64,000 bases of DNA from Dichotomocladium elegans (Eukaryota > Mucoromycota > Mucoromycetes > Mucorales > Lichtheimiaceae), in the NCBI GenBank assembly GCA_025716815.1, contig JAIXMN010000044.1, forward strand, positions 54,978 to 118,977, in the 5' to 3' direction. Made by a program: the position numbers and the translations under genes. The notes beneath the pieces are model-generated. The model was not told where the DNA came from. It was given only the letters and a program-made list of their open reading frames with translations, and did no database searches. Shown here in pieces: positions 10,851 through 22,144 of this stretch (the first letter of the stretch is position 1; each line of letters opens with the position of its first letter).

Positions 10851-13508
10851 ATGAAAGATGCCGACATCAAGTACATCGAGATTGTACCTTCGGAAAGCAT
10901 TCTCGACTTTATGGGCCAGGCGAGACTCTCGCCACCCGCTTACAGCGGCAACGAACACATTGAGCCTGACAGTATCACACTCAAGGGTGAGGTTCTCTTT
11001 GCACTGAACCGGCCCCTCAAAATTCGGAGCATGGCTGTCAAGTTCAAGGGCGTCGTGCACACCGAGTATCGCGGCAATACGTCCGAGGCACCGGTGTTGC
11101 CCAAGCTCAAACAGATGCTCTTTGCCCGAACAACCCTACTGCCTGCCGGAGACCATTCCATCCCGTTCCTGCTCGAAGTTCCCAACATTTATCCGCAGTC
11201 GTTGAGCATCAAACGGGCCAGCATCGCCTACAAGGTTGAGGTATCGATTGCCGTCGGCCTCCAGAAAAAAAGCATCACAGCAGAGCATACGATCCTTGTC
11301 CGGCGGCACCTGCTGCGGTGCATGGAAATGGCGCCCCTCGTCGAGACCCAGATCCTGGAACATACCGTACCCGCCAAATTTCACTATGAGATCGACGCAC
11401 CTCAGATCGTCTGTCTGGAGCAGGGTCATATTCCTGTCTCGGTGAAGTATCTGTGCTTCGCGACCCAGAAGCCCGTGCGGAATATTCGAACTCAGCTGAA
11501 ACAGATCGAACTTTACAGGTGAAGGCCACACTCTCCTTTCCCCTACCCTCCCCCCAAACTCGTTAAACCTAATTCTCCGCCAATCATATTTAGTCCTGCA
11601 GGAAGCAGTGGCAGTACAAGCAAAATCCAGACAATCGCTGATAGCTTCATGATGGCCAATCGCTCCCACCAAAAGTACGTCAAACGCACAGTTCCGGCTC
11701 TTCTGCACTCGATCGATCATTCTCCCGAAAATTCAGCATGGAAGCACCCGATCGTACTGCGCCACTCCTTGCAAAAACTCATAACGCCGACGCTTCAGTC
11801 GCCAATGATCAGCATTTACCACGAACTCGAGATCACGTTCCAGTTCGAGCACCAGTTCGAGAGCATCAAGGCAAAGATACCCATCGTGATTGCTTCGATT
11901 CCGCCTGTAGAAAGGAACCCCAGGTTGCATATCCCGTGCAAGGTGCCGCAATATCATTTTGAGGTTGACCAGGCACGTCTGCACGACTCGCTCATATCCG
12001 TAAGAGTAGAGCGCCCGGCGCACGTCAAGGAAGTGGACCCCACGGATGACGGTGACAGCTTCATACCCAATGTTCACTATAGCATCCTCGGCGAGCCTCA
12101 GATACAGGCAGCGTCATGCAGTCGTGGCCTGCTCGGCATCGCAGGTAATACCAGCACCGAGCGGTCGAACAGCTTGAATCGGTCCATCCGTAGGTTTGCG
12201 TCAGCAAATGAACTCAGCAGCCTTTCCCATGAGCATGAAAAGCTTCTGCAGATTGATCGGCCTCGGACAGCAACCCCGATTGCCCAACGAAGACGCATTC
12301 AGCGTGGCATGCGGCCCATTGACGTCGACCTGGCCAACGGCTTAAAGAAGCCCATGCCAAAAGCTGCAGCTGCTGAGCGTAGCTTGATGAAGAGCAAAAA
12401 CTTGCTACGAGAATCACACCGACTATCGACTCCACCAGTTGTAATGCATACTGACCTGCTCGAACTGCAGCATCTACATACGTTCGAACAGCCTCGCCTG
12501 CAACAGCACCAACAGCAACAGCAGCAGCATCGTCAGCAGCCACATCTTTATCCTGGCGCTCTGGACTATATGCTGATGGACGACGCGATTTCTCTGCGCT
12601 CAGAAAGTACCTCGCAAACCACCCGAAGTTCATCGGCCGACTCCTTTGATGATGTCGAGCTCCGCTCGCGACCGCCTTCTATTGTCTACACCACTGCTCC
12701 GGGACTTCCTTGCGAGACCACTCTCCGGCCAGCAGCGGCAGTTCAGCGGTCGCTGGTCGAAGAGACGTTTATGCAGGACCTGGGAAATTCAGAACTATCG
12801 CCCCTCACGACGATCGCGTCATCGTCGATTCTGTCTCGTAACAGTAGCATGGTGATGACCCGCAAGAGTCGGGCGAGCATTCCCTTGTCGGCAGCCATCA
12901 ACTTCATGCGTGATTCGGCCTCCTCACAGAGCAGCGAAAGCGACATTTTGACCCGGCGGGCCCTCCAGTCGGGCACACTGCTGCGTCGTCCAGCCCAGCT
13001 CCCGTCTCAGGGACCGCCGCCCAAGTCCCCGCTTCCGCCTGTCCCGTCCATCCCTCCACTTCATTCCATGTCAGCCTCGGCATTAGCTCTCTCGAGTACG
13101 ACCACTGCCGTGGCTGCGGGCACCATATCGCCCCAACAACAATCTGGCCCGGTGATACCCGACAAAAATCCTTACGCTTACCTTCAATTGCCTCCGCTGC
13201 CATCCGACGCGTTGCCAGCCGCACCTGCTCCAGCAAAGACGACGATAACGCCCTGCCAGCCAGCACGCAGGGTCGCGGCTGAAGACAAAGTCGACGATGA
13301 TGCCTGCAGCGAGGATGAGTCGATCCAAAACACCACACGGCGGATGACAAAGCTCTATGTCGAGGACAGCGACGACGAGGTGATTGATCCACTGCCTCCT
13401 ATTCCCGAAAAGCACCGCGGCCGCTACTCTCCTGTTGTAGATACCAGTAATGTACCCTTGCTTCCCCGCCTGTCACTCGGCACCGCTTTCGGTGTCTCGT
13501 TCGATTGA
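10851..13508 (+). CDS. Arrestin-domain trafficking adaptor (ART-like)
   Basis: Arrestin-related proteins link nutrient transporters to ubiquitin ligases for endocytosis. Exon 1 (10851-11518) starts MKDADIKYIEIVPSE and encodes the arrestin N-lobe: ITLKGEVLFALNRPLKIRSM, then FKGVVHTEYRG and HSIPFLLEVP, beta-strand patterns typical of the fold. The intron at 11519-11593 is GT...TTTAG and keeps frame. Exon 2 holds the C-lobe (ISIYHELEITFQFEH, KIPIVIASIPP) and then a long disordered tail. The tail is rich in Ser and Gln, with a QQHQQQQQQHRQQ tract near 12500 and proline motifs such as PPPKSPLPPVPSIPP. Other in-frame ATGs upstream lie in the pyrimidine-rich leader and are unlikely starts. No canonical PPxY is obvious; SPPAY near residue 27 and several PLPP-type motifs could still recruit partners. 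The transporter targets are unknown. Confidence 0.85.
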
Positions 13509-13621
13509 AATAATCTGTCATACATACATCTCCCTCCCTTTCCCATTTTACGTACATACAAACCCATACAAATATACATGCATTCCATATTACTTTATAT
13601 ATATATAACCAAATAATGTAT

Positions 13622-14279
13622 TTATCCCATAATGTTGGTATTGTTGGTGATGCTATTGCTGCCGCCACCATCTTCGGCGGTGGCTGGATCGACTTCCTTC
13701 TCATCAAAGAGCTGCTTGGCCCTCCGGATATCTTCACTCATATAGAGAAGTTCCTCCACGCGACCTAGCTTCTTTTTATCCTTCCGCAGGATATATTTGA
13801 AGTCTTCAACCCGTACCTTGCCCCGGTGCTCGGCCACACGCGCGGCTTCTTGACACTAAGGGAATGCATCAGTGTGCCGGTTGGATGATATATGCACGTA
13901 TATATATGTGTGTGTGTGTGTGAAAGCGAGCGCAACTGCCACACACACTGGGGCTTGAGACAGAGAGCAAAACAAAAAGGATATACCATTTCAGTAATGT
14001 ACATTATGACCAAGTCGTCCATGACTGTAATTGAGTCTGTGGCCGGGTTTGGCACGTCACCGAATCCGTACATTAATAATTTAACTGAATGCCATTATTT
14101 TTTTTCAGTGTCGTCTCACTTTGTCTCTACTTGTTCTGGATCAAAAACTTACGATCCTTTGCGAACATGCCTTTCCGTACTGTTTTCCGTCGGCCGGGGC
14201 CTGTGCCTGGCTCCTTTGGAGCCGATGGTTCTTTTTGTGGAACTGGTAGATGTTGCTGTATCTGTTGGTGTTGATCCAT
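13622..14279 (-). CDS. TAF13: TFIID subunit TAF13 (histone-fold)
   Basis: TAF13 pairs with TAF11 through a histone fold inside TFIID for RNA polymerase II initiation. Three exons: 14279-14153, 14084-13987 and 13855-13622. Exon 1 is a Gln/Pro-rich leader ending RRKTVRKGMFAKD. Exon 2 reads LKLLMYGFGDVPNPATDS then VMDDLVIMYITEM, the TAF13 histone-fold start. Exon 3 reads CQEAARVAEHRGKVRVEDF, then YILRKDKKKLGRVEELLYM, the family's closing helix, and a short tail. All junctions are GT-AG and keep frame. The stop lies 113 bp from the convergent arrestin stop, so 3' UTRs may overlap. A (GT)n run sits in the second intron. Confidence 0.93.
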
Positions 14280-14678
14280 AGAATGTCTAAAGTGAAGGGA
14301 TTATAGAAAAAAGAGAGAGAGAAAGGGATAAGAGTAAAGTAGCTGAGTAACAAAAATCCACCATTCCCCTCTCCCCCCAACCCAACCCGAAAAGGTTTTG
14401 CTTGAAGCAAAATAAAAGAGTCCCCTCTCAGGGCTACCGAGGACTTTGGTTATAGAAAATACATCCTCAACAAGGGGGTCGGGAAGAGAGAGAGAGAGAG
14501 ATGTTTTTTCTACGTCCCTGCATAGATGTTACTACATTGTCGTCCCCGCCTGAAAGTAACAGCTGCCCACCCCCCTCTACTTTACTGAGTTTCCGTTTTG
14601 TGTCGCATAAAAAAAGTACGTCCCCGCTAAACTTGGTTTCCCTTTCCCCACCCCCCGAAAAAAGCTATTTCGTCTCTC

Positions 14679-15516
14679 ATGAAGGACATTAGCAGCAATG
14701 CCAATCCCAGTCTTCCAAAGGACCAATTTTATGCTGATCTCCTTGAGGTGATCAAGGCCATCACCGAAGATCAGACGAACTGGGTAAAGAAAGAAAAAAA
14801 AAAGCAGAAGGGGGAGAAAGGTGTTGCAGCATATACACACACAAGCGCGAGAGAGCGCGCGCGCGCTCGCGGATCCGCCCCCACCCCTCGTTTTCAGTCC
14901 TTTTGTTCATTGAAACCAACTGCATTGGGATGCTTTGCCTTTCCTCGACCCATGATTATTTTATAGGTGACCAACCTGGCCAATGCGTCTGCGGTCATTT
15001 ATCATGAACTGCGGTCACTCGCGCATTTCCAGGAAAAACCGATCAACTGGGCCGGATTTTACGTGACCGATCCGAAGGATTCGAAAAAGCTGATCCTAGG
15101 CCCATTCCAGGGCAAGGTACGGTGAAAAGGAAGGGATGATGAGTGGCGACAGAATGATTTGCTAAACAGCATTAGGTTGCGTGCACCGTAATTCCGTTTG
15201 GCAAGGGCGTGTGTGGAGCCGCTGCGCAGTCCAGGGAGACGCAGCTCGTCAGCGATGTGCATCAATTCCCCGGACACATTGCCTGCGATTCAGCATCCCA
15301 ATCAGAAATTGTGATCCCCATGGTGGCGGACAATGTTAAGTGTCGTCGTTAATGTTACTTTGCCAGCAGCAACAGTTCAACTCACTCGTGTATTTTTGTT
15401 AGCGAGTGATTGGCGTCCTTGATATTGATTGTGAAGAGACGGACGGGTTTGATGAGCAGGATCGTGCAGGACTACAGGCTATTGTCAAAGTGCTTGTCGA
15501 GCGCTGCGAATGGTAG
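14679..15516 (+). CDS. Free methionine-(R)-sulfoxide reductase, GAF-domain type (fRMsr)
   Basis: The enzyme reduces free L-methionine-(R)-sulfoxide to methionine using thioredoxin, an oxidative-stress repair step in the cytosol. Four exons: 14679-14783, 14967-15116, 15176-15334 and 15403-15516, all GT-AG and in frame. Diagnostic blocks are INWAGFYVTD, LILGPFQGK, VACTVIPFGKGVCGAAA, HIACDSASQSEIVIPM and RVIGVLDIDCEETDGFD. The three cysteines expected for catalysis and resolution (in ACTVI, GVCGAA and HIACDS) are all present. Total length is about 176 residues, close to the family norm of 160-180. The gene is divergent from TAF13 with about 400 bp between start codons, a pyrimidine-rich shared promoter. 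Confidence 0.92.
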
Positions 15517-15787
15517 AAAAGAACAAGACGTGTGGGTCTTGATTTGATGTGTGCGGATAGTGCAAGTTGTGTGTAAAATATTTTTTCATGCAGAGGGGGT
15601 TTCCCTTCTTACAATTCTTCAAAGATAACCTCCTTTTTTTGTTGTGGACATATCTAATCCTTTTTTTTCTTCTTCTTTCATTCTCGCTCTCTCTTCTTTC
15701 TCTTTCTTGTTTCTCGTCCCCTCTTCCGCCTCCTTTTTTTTTGTTCCTCTTAGTTGCTCTTTTTTTTTTGTTTCTTTCATAGACTCG

Positions 15788-16505
15788 ATGTCTGTTTTGG
15801 CGGTCAGTGAAGCCCATCTTGATAGCGAGGTAATAGAAATCATGGGGGAGGAGGTGGAGGAAACCGAACAAGAAAGGAATGCTCCGAAGCACTCATTCTT
15901 TTTTTGTTGTTGTTGTCGTTGTTTCCTACCTCTTTATCCTCTCTTTCCTCCTACAACCTGTTTTCCCTTGCCATCACCTTCAGATTCAGGCACAGCCCTA
16001 TATTCCACGTTCGGAAGAGTGGCGGACAGCAAGTGGATCCATAGGCAGCGCCGTATGGGAAATGGTTCCAAGGACCGTTGATCCTAATTGCTATGACTCA
16101 CTGGATGATGATGCCATCATGAAGCACTACTTGGATCCACCCTGCGCCGGTCTTGTGGCGCCGTATCTTCCACGTCAAAAGAAATCTAGGTTTCAGCGGA
16201 TACGGAGCATGCTGAAATCTGCTCCTTCATCACCTGTTCCATCGTTACCGCAAAACGACCATCTCCTTTCAAAATCGACCGCTATTGCTAATACTGCTGC
16301 TTCTGATAAAGCTAATGACGCGGAAGAGGAGACAGAGGCACGGTTGGATACGCACGAAACAATCGTTCGTACAGTAGAGGACATGGCGATCGGGTTGTCC
16401 TCTTCTGTCTGTTCCCAAGCATCGACCATCTCCTCCACCATATCAGAGCCGTCTGCTTCCACTTGCACCACCTCTACGTCTCGAGATGATATCTGTGATC
16501 GATCT

Positions 16506-16539
<34 letters not shown>

Positions 16540-17374
16540 CTCAATCCTTCTTGCTTTCATCCTCGCGCCTCAGACTCGCCTTTAGCAGACTCCGTAGCGG
16601 CGATCAAGGGGCGCAGATCGTGGCGGAACCGGCCAGACATAAATGCAGAGATGTGTTCCTGAATGCGATGAAGAGGGACTCTTTGGCGGGCAGGATCCGA
16701 AATAAACTCCAGCGGCCAAAGTCTGCGACAGCGACAGCGACCCCTCACCAAAAGATTTTGCGTTCCCATTCCATGTCCTCCATTGTCCCATACCAACAAC
16801 GCAAAAGCGACTCTTCAGACGCACTGAGGCGTTCTGCAACAGCGACTCTTGCATCCACCGAGGCCCAGGGGCCAAAAGGCATTTTGCGAAGTCAACCGCG
16901 CGATGGGTGGGATCGATGTGTCTGTGCGTAAGAAAAGGGGGGGTTGGTAGCGGGGGACAAAAGATGAGAGTGGAGGTACTAAACCTTACCGCTTTGTGCT
17001 TTATCCAAGTGCGGTCGACAACTCGACCTATCTTCGCTGTTGGCGGCGGCGGCGGTCGTCGTCAGGATGTATCATCGCGCCCCCTCCGGTCGTCAACGTC
17101 GGCTTCGCAGCTCATGATGATCCCACAGGGCCGTCTGTCGATGCCATTCGTCGTCCAGGCGTCGGAGACGAGCGTGGTCCGGTTCGCGTCCATTGTATCT
17201 GTTCGCGAGACATTTTCGCGATACGAGTATGACCGTGCGGCGGACCCAAAGGCGGTATGCACTCGGCTGACGCCTGCGATGGCGCAGTACATTAAGCAGG
17301 AACTCAACATGTACAAGCTTCATGAGATGCACGTGCACCAGCAGAGTCGCGTGAATACCCACTTCTTTTTGTAA
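15788..17374 (+). CDS. Conserved fungal protein with C-terminal ETFSRYEYDR motif, function unknown
   Basis: Exon 1 is probably short (15788-15829, MSVLAVSEAHLDSE) and is followed by a GTAATA...TTCAG intron to 15984. Exon 2 encodes PYIPRSEEWRTASGS and LDDDAIMKHYLDPP, then a long Ser/Thr-rich disordered stretch with a nine-Ala run, and KGILRSQP. The last exon (from about 17011) carries VVRFASIVSVRETFSRYEYD, then RLTPAMAQYIKQELNMYKLH and EMHVHQQSRVNTHFFL before the stop. The dense conserved-looking C-terminus behind a disordered body suggests a docking motif; VRFASIV also resembles an RVxF-type protein phosphatase 1 site. I know no assigned function. The donor of the second intron is uncertain: GTGCGT and GTGTCT at about 16915 are both frame-compatible. 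Confidence 0.7.
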
Positions 17375-17639
17375 CAATAATAACCATCATAATAAAAAGA
17401 TGGGCGCGCCCGAACCTTTTTCTTCCTCTCCACCCAGCTTTATTGAATGCAGCCCCCTTACGAACATGCGACATTTTTCAAACGTTCGCACCCTGCCCAG
17501 TTCTCAAGTTCGTAGGGTCGCAAAAAGTAGAATCGCAGTTTGCCTAGAATACGCGTGATGACAAATCGAAATGTCGCATGCATACACCGATAGATGTTGC
17601 ACAAGAAAGGGCCTTTTTCTTTTATACACGTTGACATTT

Positions 17640-18310
17640 TTAAGATGAGCAATCTATTTTTTTTTTTTTTTTACCAAGATGGGCATGGCCATGGCGGTGA
17701 TGACGTGGGCTATTTGAAGCTATGGACCAATGTCGTTGCTGAAGAAATGCACTCTCTGCAGTCCCGCTTGGTTCTCGCACCGAAAATCTGCGTAGCGTAG
17801 CTTGCAAAGAAAGACTCTGCGCTTATTGCTACGCACATTCCCGAGCGAAAGGATGCCGGACGGGGGGACATTTGGATGCGATAAGCAGTGGGATCAAGTG
17901 CAGTTACACAGCATAGTACACAACAGACCAAGACAAGGGTCCAAACGGGGATGTTGGAGAAGGGTTCTTGAGTTGCAATCCGCTTGCTCCCGAGGCATCC
18001 ATGTTCGTTCAGCCCGGCCGGCGATGGCGGCGGGGAGAGGGGGGGCGGGGATTGCAGTACAAAACAGACCCTGACAGCAATCTTTTTAAAAGAAACCGGG
18101 TTCGGTTTCGCGTATTCTCCATGAAGAGCATAAGAATGTATTTTTTTTCCCTTCGAATGTGTTGGTGAAGCATCCCATCCAAAGAGCAGCTGATGTGAGC
18201 AAAAGGGCTCCAGACATTGGAGGTCTCGAAAACGACGCTCCATCAATTTATGCACAAAAGAAAAACGAATGCACCTTGTCATTTGGCAATGGCTTCGGTT
18301 TTTAGCCTGT
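17640..18310 (+). pseudogene. Decayed Tc1/mariner-like transposase fragment (N-terminal half)
   Basis: On the + strand broken frames read YQDGHGHGG, AEEMHSLQSRLV, CYAHSRAKGCR, then SMFVQPGRRW and EVSKTTLHQFMHK. The same order occurs in inverted orientation at 33,110-32,500, where the copy continues into a recognisable Tc1-type DDE region. At the DNA level, the reverse complement of 18230-18300 closely matches 32530-32600. Frameshifts, stops and lost segments show it is dead. Terminal repeats are not discernible. Confidence 0.6.
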
Positions 18311-19323
18311 AGACAAGGAATAGGTGCTGCGTAAAAAAAAAAAAAAAGATCCCAAAAGAGCATCTTTGACTGGCTGCGCCAATCAGGCAGCAAGCAGCAG
18401 CAACACCGAAACATTGTTTAGAATAAACTGCGGTTCTGATATGAAACGCAAGCATAGCATGGTTCCAAGTAAAAAGGTGGACTTCTGCAGTGGTCACAAT
18501 GGCTTCCCCTTACCCCCTCACCCCCCCCAAAAAAAACAGGTTTGGGATCAGGGCGGTGGATAGGGAATGTAAGCTGCTCTGCTTTTGTTACTTCAATAAA
18601 TTTACATTTTTCATGACTATTTCGCTTCCCTCCCGTGTGGAAGGAATCGATAAGAAGGCAAGAAAAGTTTGTCAGGTAGGGTGGGACGATGGGGATAATC
18701 AACCAGTGATATATCATCGAGAGGATTCGTTTTGGGGGAGGGGAGGAATTTGTGAGTCTGATCGCTTCCTCTCTTTCTCTCATGGCCATTGCTATGCGAT
18801 ATTACAATAAAGCAAACAACATCTTCATAGGGTCCAAAAAAATAATAATCAATAAATTTAATTCCTATCATAGAGATTTGCTTATAATCATACATCATAA
18901 GCTCCGTGACAATGAAATTGTCTCCAGAGACACACATAGAGAGCAAGAATAAAATACAGAGATTTACATGGTGCAATAGGTTGACAAGGATCAAAGTGTT
19001 CCTTGTTCTTTTCTGTCGAGGACGAAGCCGGCGCGGAGAATCCAATCATCCGCAATGGAAATGTCCTGGAAGACATGTACGTTTGGGAAAAGGAAGGGTC
19101 GGCTCCTTTTTGTCTGCTGGCAAGCCTAATTCAAGCGAATGAGTTGGGTGAGAGCAAAAATAAGAATAACAATAGTAGTCGTGGAGAGAGAGAGAACGCG
19201 CACGCCGCGCTTTCTCACACTTGAAAGGATTCGGACAGGGATCTTGTTTCTTTTTTTTTTTGGAATGGTTATCATTTGCAACAAAAAAAAAAAAAGGTCG
19301 AGGGAGCCTTCGGGGAGGGGCGC
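18311..19323. other. Intergenic, T/A-rich, no supportable gene
   Basis: This stretch holds homopolymer runs (A15 near 18331, T-run near 19248, A-run near 19284) and short open frames on both strands with no family resemblance. It lies beyond the stop of the ankyrin gene on the minus strand and probably includes that gene's 3' UTR. Confidence 0.3.
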
Positions 19324-22144
19324 TCAAACCACCGCGGTAGGCCACACCATGTTGGGTTTCTCCGATAAACATCGTATCGCTCCTAGAGATGAAGAAGAAA
19401 CCAGGTTTTGTGAGAAACGAAACGGAGATGGGATGGGGAGTGCGGTCGGGTTTTGGTAAACTTTACCCATCCAACAAGGATCCCGGGGCGGATGCAGCCC
19501 AAGCGACGCGATGGTATGAATCAGGCGCCGTTGCTCGGATGGACTGAGACACGGGCATCGTATACCTGTTGCGAGCGGTATAGCTTTAGCAACAGTACGA
19601 CGACTGCTGCTGCTGCTGTCCTGGATCGGATCTGTGAAAGATATCGAGGCCACCGTGTTCTTGTGCCCGATAGGCTGGTCCGGACGACGACGACGACGAC
19701 GACGCGCGGCGTTGAGGATGATCATGTCTGTCTGGGGCAATGATGACGCTCGTTGGAGCGCCAGGCATGGTCCTTTCGCAGCAGCGGCATCAGTGTTGTC
19801 GTTTGCACACCAAGAAATACCGCCAGCACAATCCACCACGACTCTCGCTGCTGCTGATGCTGCTGCTGCATCGTCCTCTGAATAGGTCGCGGCGTGGTTG
19901 CTGATGATGGCACCGCTTGTATCCATCACTGCCGCCCCCGGTCGCTGCAGCTCTGGGCGGTCGACGCACACCCATGCGGTACCGTCTTCGCATCCGAGCC
20001 GGCGGCGCTTTGGAAGGGCAGTGGACCTTTGTGCGGCACGAGACAAACAATCGCCGCTGTCGCTGCTGCCAGACGCCTGAGGACGTGCTCTCGCCTGGTA
20101 TGGCCGCGGCCGCGTCGGAGCTATGGATGACCTGGAGCGCCCATGCCAGGCCAATGCGTCGACGCCTGCTCCCATGTCCTGGAAACGCCGCGTATCATCA
20201 TCATTTGTATGGATCGCATGATGCGTTCGGTCATCTTCAGCAAAACAGATATCGTCGGACGGCATTGGTGTTGCGCAAAAGCCAATGTCGGGCGATGTCT
20301 TTGACCCCACGAGGTAGGCAGCGGGTGCGGCTGCTAATGGCGGCATTGTCGTCGTCGTCGTCCAAGCGTTCAGGCATGGGAAACGACGCATGTCGCTAGC
20401 ACCAGGTGGACCGAAGCTCACGTCATGTGACATACCTGGCGTTACGGGGACGGTGTCGGTTAAACAATCAGACGCAGAGCACCCTGGAGGATGCGTACCA
20501 ACAGCAGTAGCATGCGAGGAGACAGGGAAAGCTGTTTCCGAAGCGTCTTGCAGCACAGAAAGCGACGTTGCAGCATGTGCACCTCGGTTGTCTCGGCCAA
20601 TGGCAGAGAGCCATGGCGTGGTATGCGTTGCAGTGGTGGTCTCACTGCGTCGGTCCGGTCGACGTTCGCCCTCAGGTGGCTGACCGCACAACAAGGTTGG
20701 TGTGGGTAAATTCCCCAGCCGCACGGGGTCGGAGGATGCCCGCGCAAGCGACAGCGAGCTGACCTGCTGCCTTGCAGATGCGCCGTTGTCATCGTCGTCG
20801 ATGCGCGACGGTGGTTGTCCACTGGAGCCTGAGCGATCCGGGAAAAGAAGACAAACGCCGAGGTGGTCCAGCTGACTGTCGCAGGCGTCTATCATGGTCT
20901 GGCTGATGATGCCAGCAGCAACGATGGCGTCGTCGACGACGCTGGCGAACCAACTCGTGCCCAGATCCACGGGAGTGGGCGCGCCATGGATCTTTTGCGG
21001 TGACTGGACGGAGCGGAGCAGGCCCATGAACCAAGTATTTGTCAAATCAACAGCAGCACGTGCCATGGCGGTAGGACGGCTGCCGCCGATGCTGGTCATG
21101 TCCGCAAGGCATGCGCGCATGTACCACGTGTTCATCAGGTCGTTGACAGGCACGCCTCGGACTTTGACCGGCGAGGGTGAGCGATGATACATCAGCCAGG
21201 AGTTTGTCAGGTCGAAGGGATCGCACGCGACGCCGGTATCGGGCAGAGAGCCAAAGGATGCCTCGCTTTCGTCCGTCGTAGATTCTGAATCGGCGATTAT
21301 ATCAGGCACTTTCATGTGATGCGCATCTACTGCAGGTGTTTCAGGAGATGAACTGTTAGTATGATTGGAGGGAGGGAGGGAGGGAAAGGTGGGTTCAATC
21401 GATCAACATACATTTTGGCGCATCGGGCGTATATTTCACATGGAGTTTGGTGAGCGGCACGAGGACGTCAAAGTCTTCGAGGAGGGTGCCGACCAAAGTA
21501 CTGCTGGTGTCCTGTGCGGGCGGCGGAGCGAGGAGAAGAGCAAGGATGTCTTCGCGGCTGGTGCACTCGGCCGGTGTGAGACCGCGACCGTTCTTCGGGG
21601 ACAGGGCTGCGCCGGCCTCGACGTACAGGCGAACAAGATCCGCCATGCCCAGGAAGCAGGCCATGTGGAGCGTCGTGTTGCGATTGCTCCAGCAGTCGTT
21701 CATGAACGCGCCGAGTTCTTCGGCCGTCGCACGGTCGCGGATAAAGAGGAAGAGCGCGCAAGCAAGCGGCTCATGGTCCTGGAGCATCGCGATCTGGATG
21801 CAGTTGAGGTTCTTGATCGACTTGCCTAGCTTGCAATGGGCCTGTGGCAGGAGCGCCTTGTTGCTGAACTGCAGGACCTTGTGCTTCTGCGACGGCGCAA
21901 ACCTGGCACGATTGTTATGAAATGTCGACTGCAACAGGCTATCCTTGATGCGCGCAGCCGCATCGGCGTCAACGCGTGCGAATTCGTTCCAGTCGTTGAG
22001 GTTTCCCCTAGCAATGATGTCCTGGACGGCCTTCCAGATCCTGGAGGCTGAGCACAAGCGATTGCCATTCTTGTGGGAGTGCGGATGACGATCAGCCGCC
22101 TCGGTGGTGCGGACAACAACAGCAGTAGCAGCAGAAGCAATCAT
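19324..22144 (-). CDS. Ankyrin-repeat protein with a four-fold D-L-x-x-(S/T)-W motif array
   Basis: Two exons: 22144-21412 and 21329-19324, joined by a GTATGT...CTGCAG intron that keeps frame. Exon 1 encodes a helical N-terminus (ASRIWKAVQDIIARGN, LLQSTFHNNRARFAPSQ) and two ankyrin repeats (NTTLHMACFLGMADLVRLYV, then GRGLTPAECTSREDILALLL). Exon 2 opens with four spaced copies of a short motif: DLTNSWLM, DLMNTWYM, DLTNTWFM and DLGTSWFA, about 30-36 residues apart. A very long disordered Ser/Ala/Arg-rich region with RRRRRR and poly-Ala/Asp tracts follows. The protein is about 910 residues. The motif looks like a peptide-docking array, but I do not know a partner. The last 40 residues may be intronic: a GT donor lies within WMGKVYQ, so the C-terminus is uncertain. 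Confidence 0.7.
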
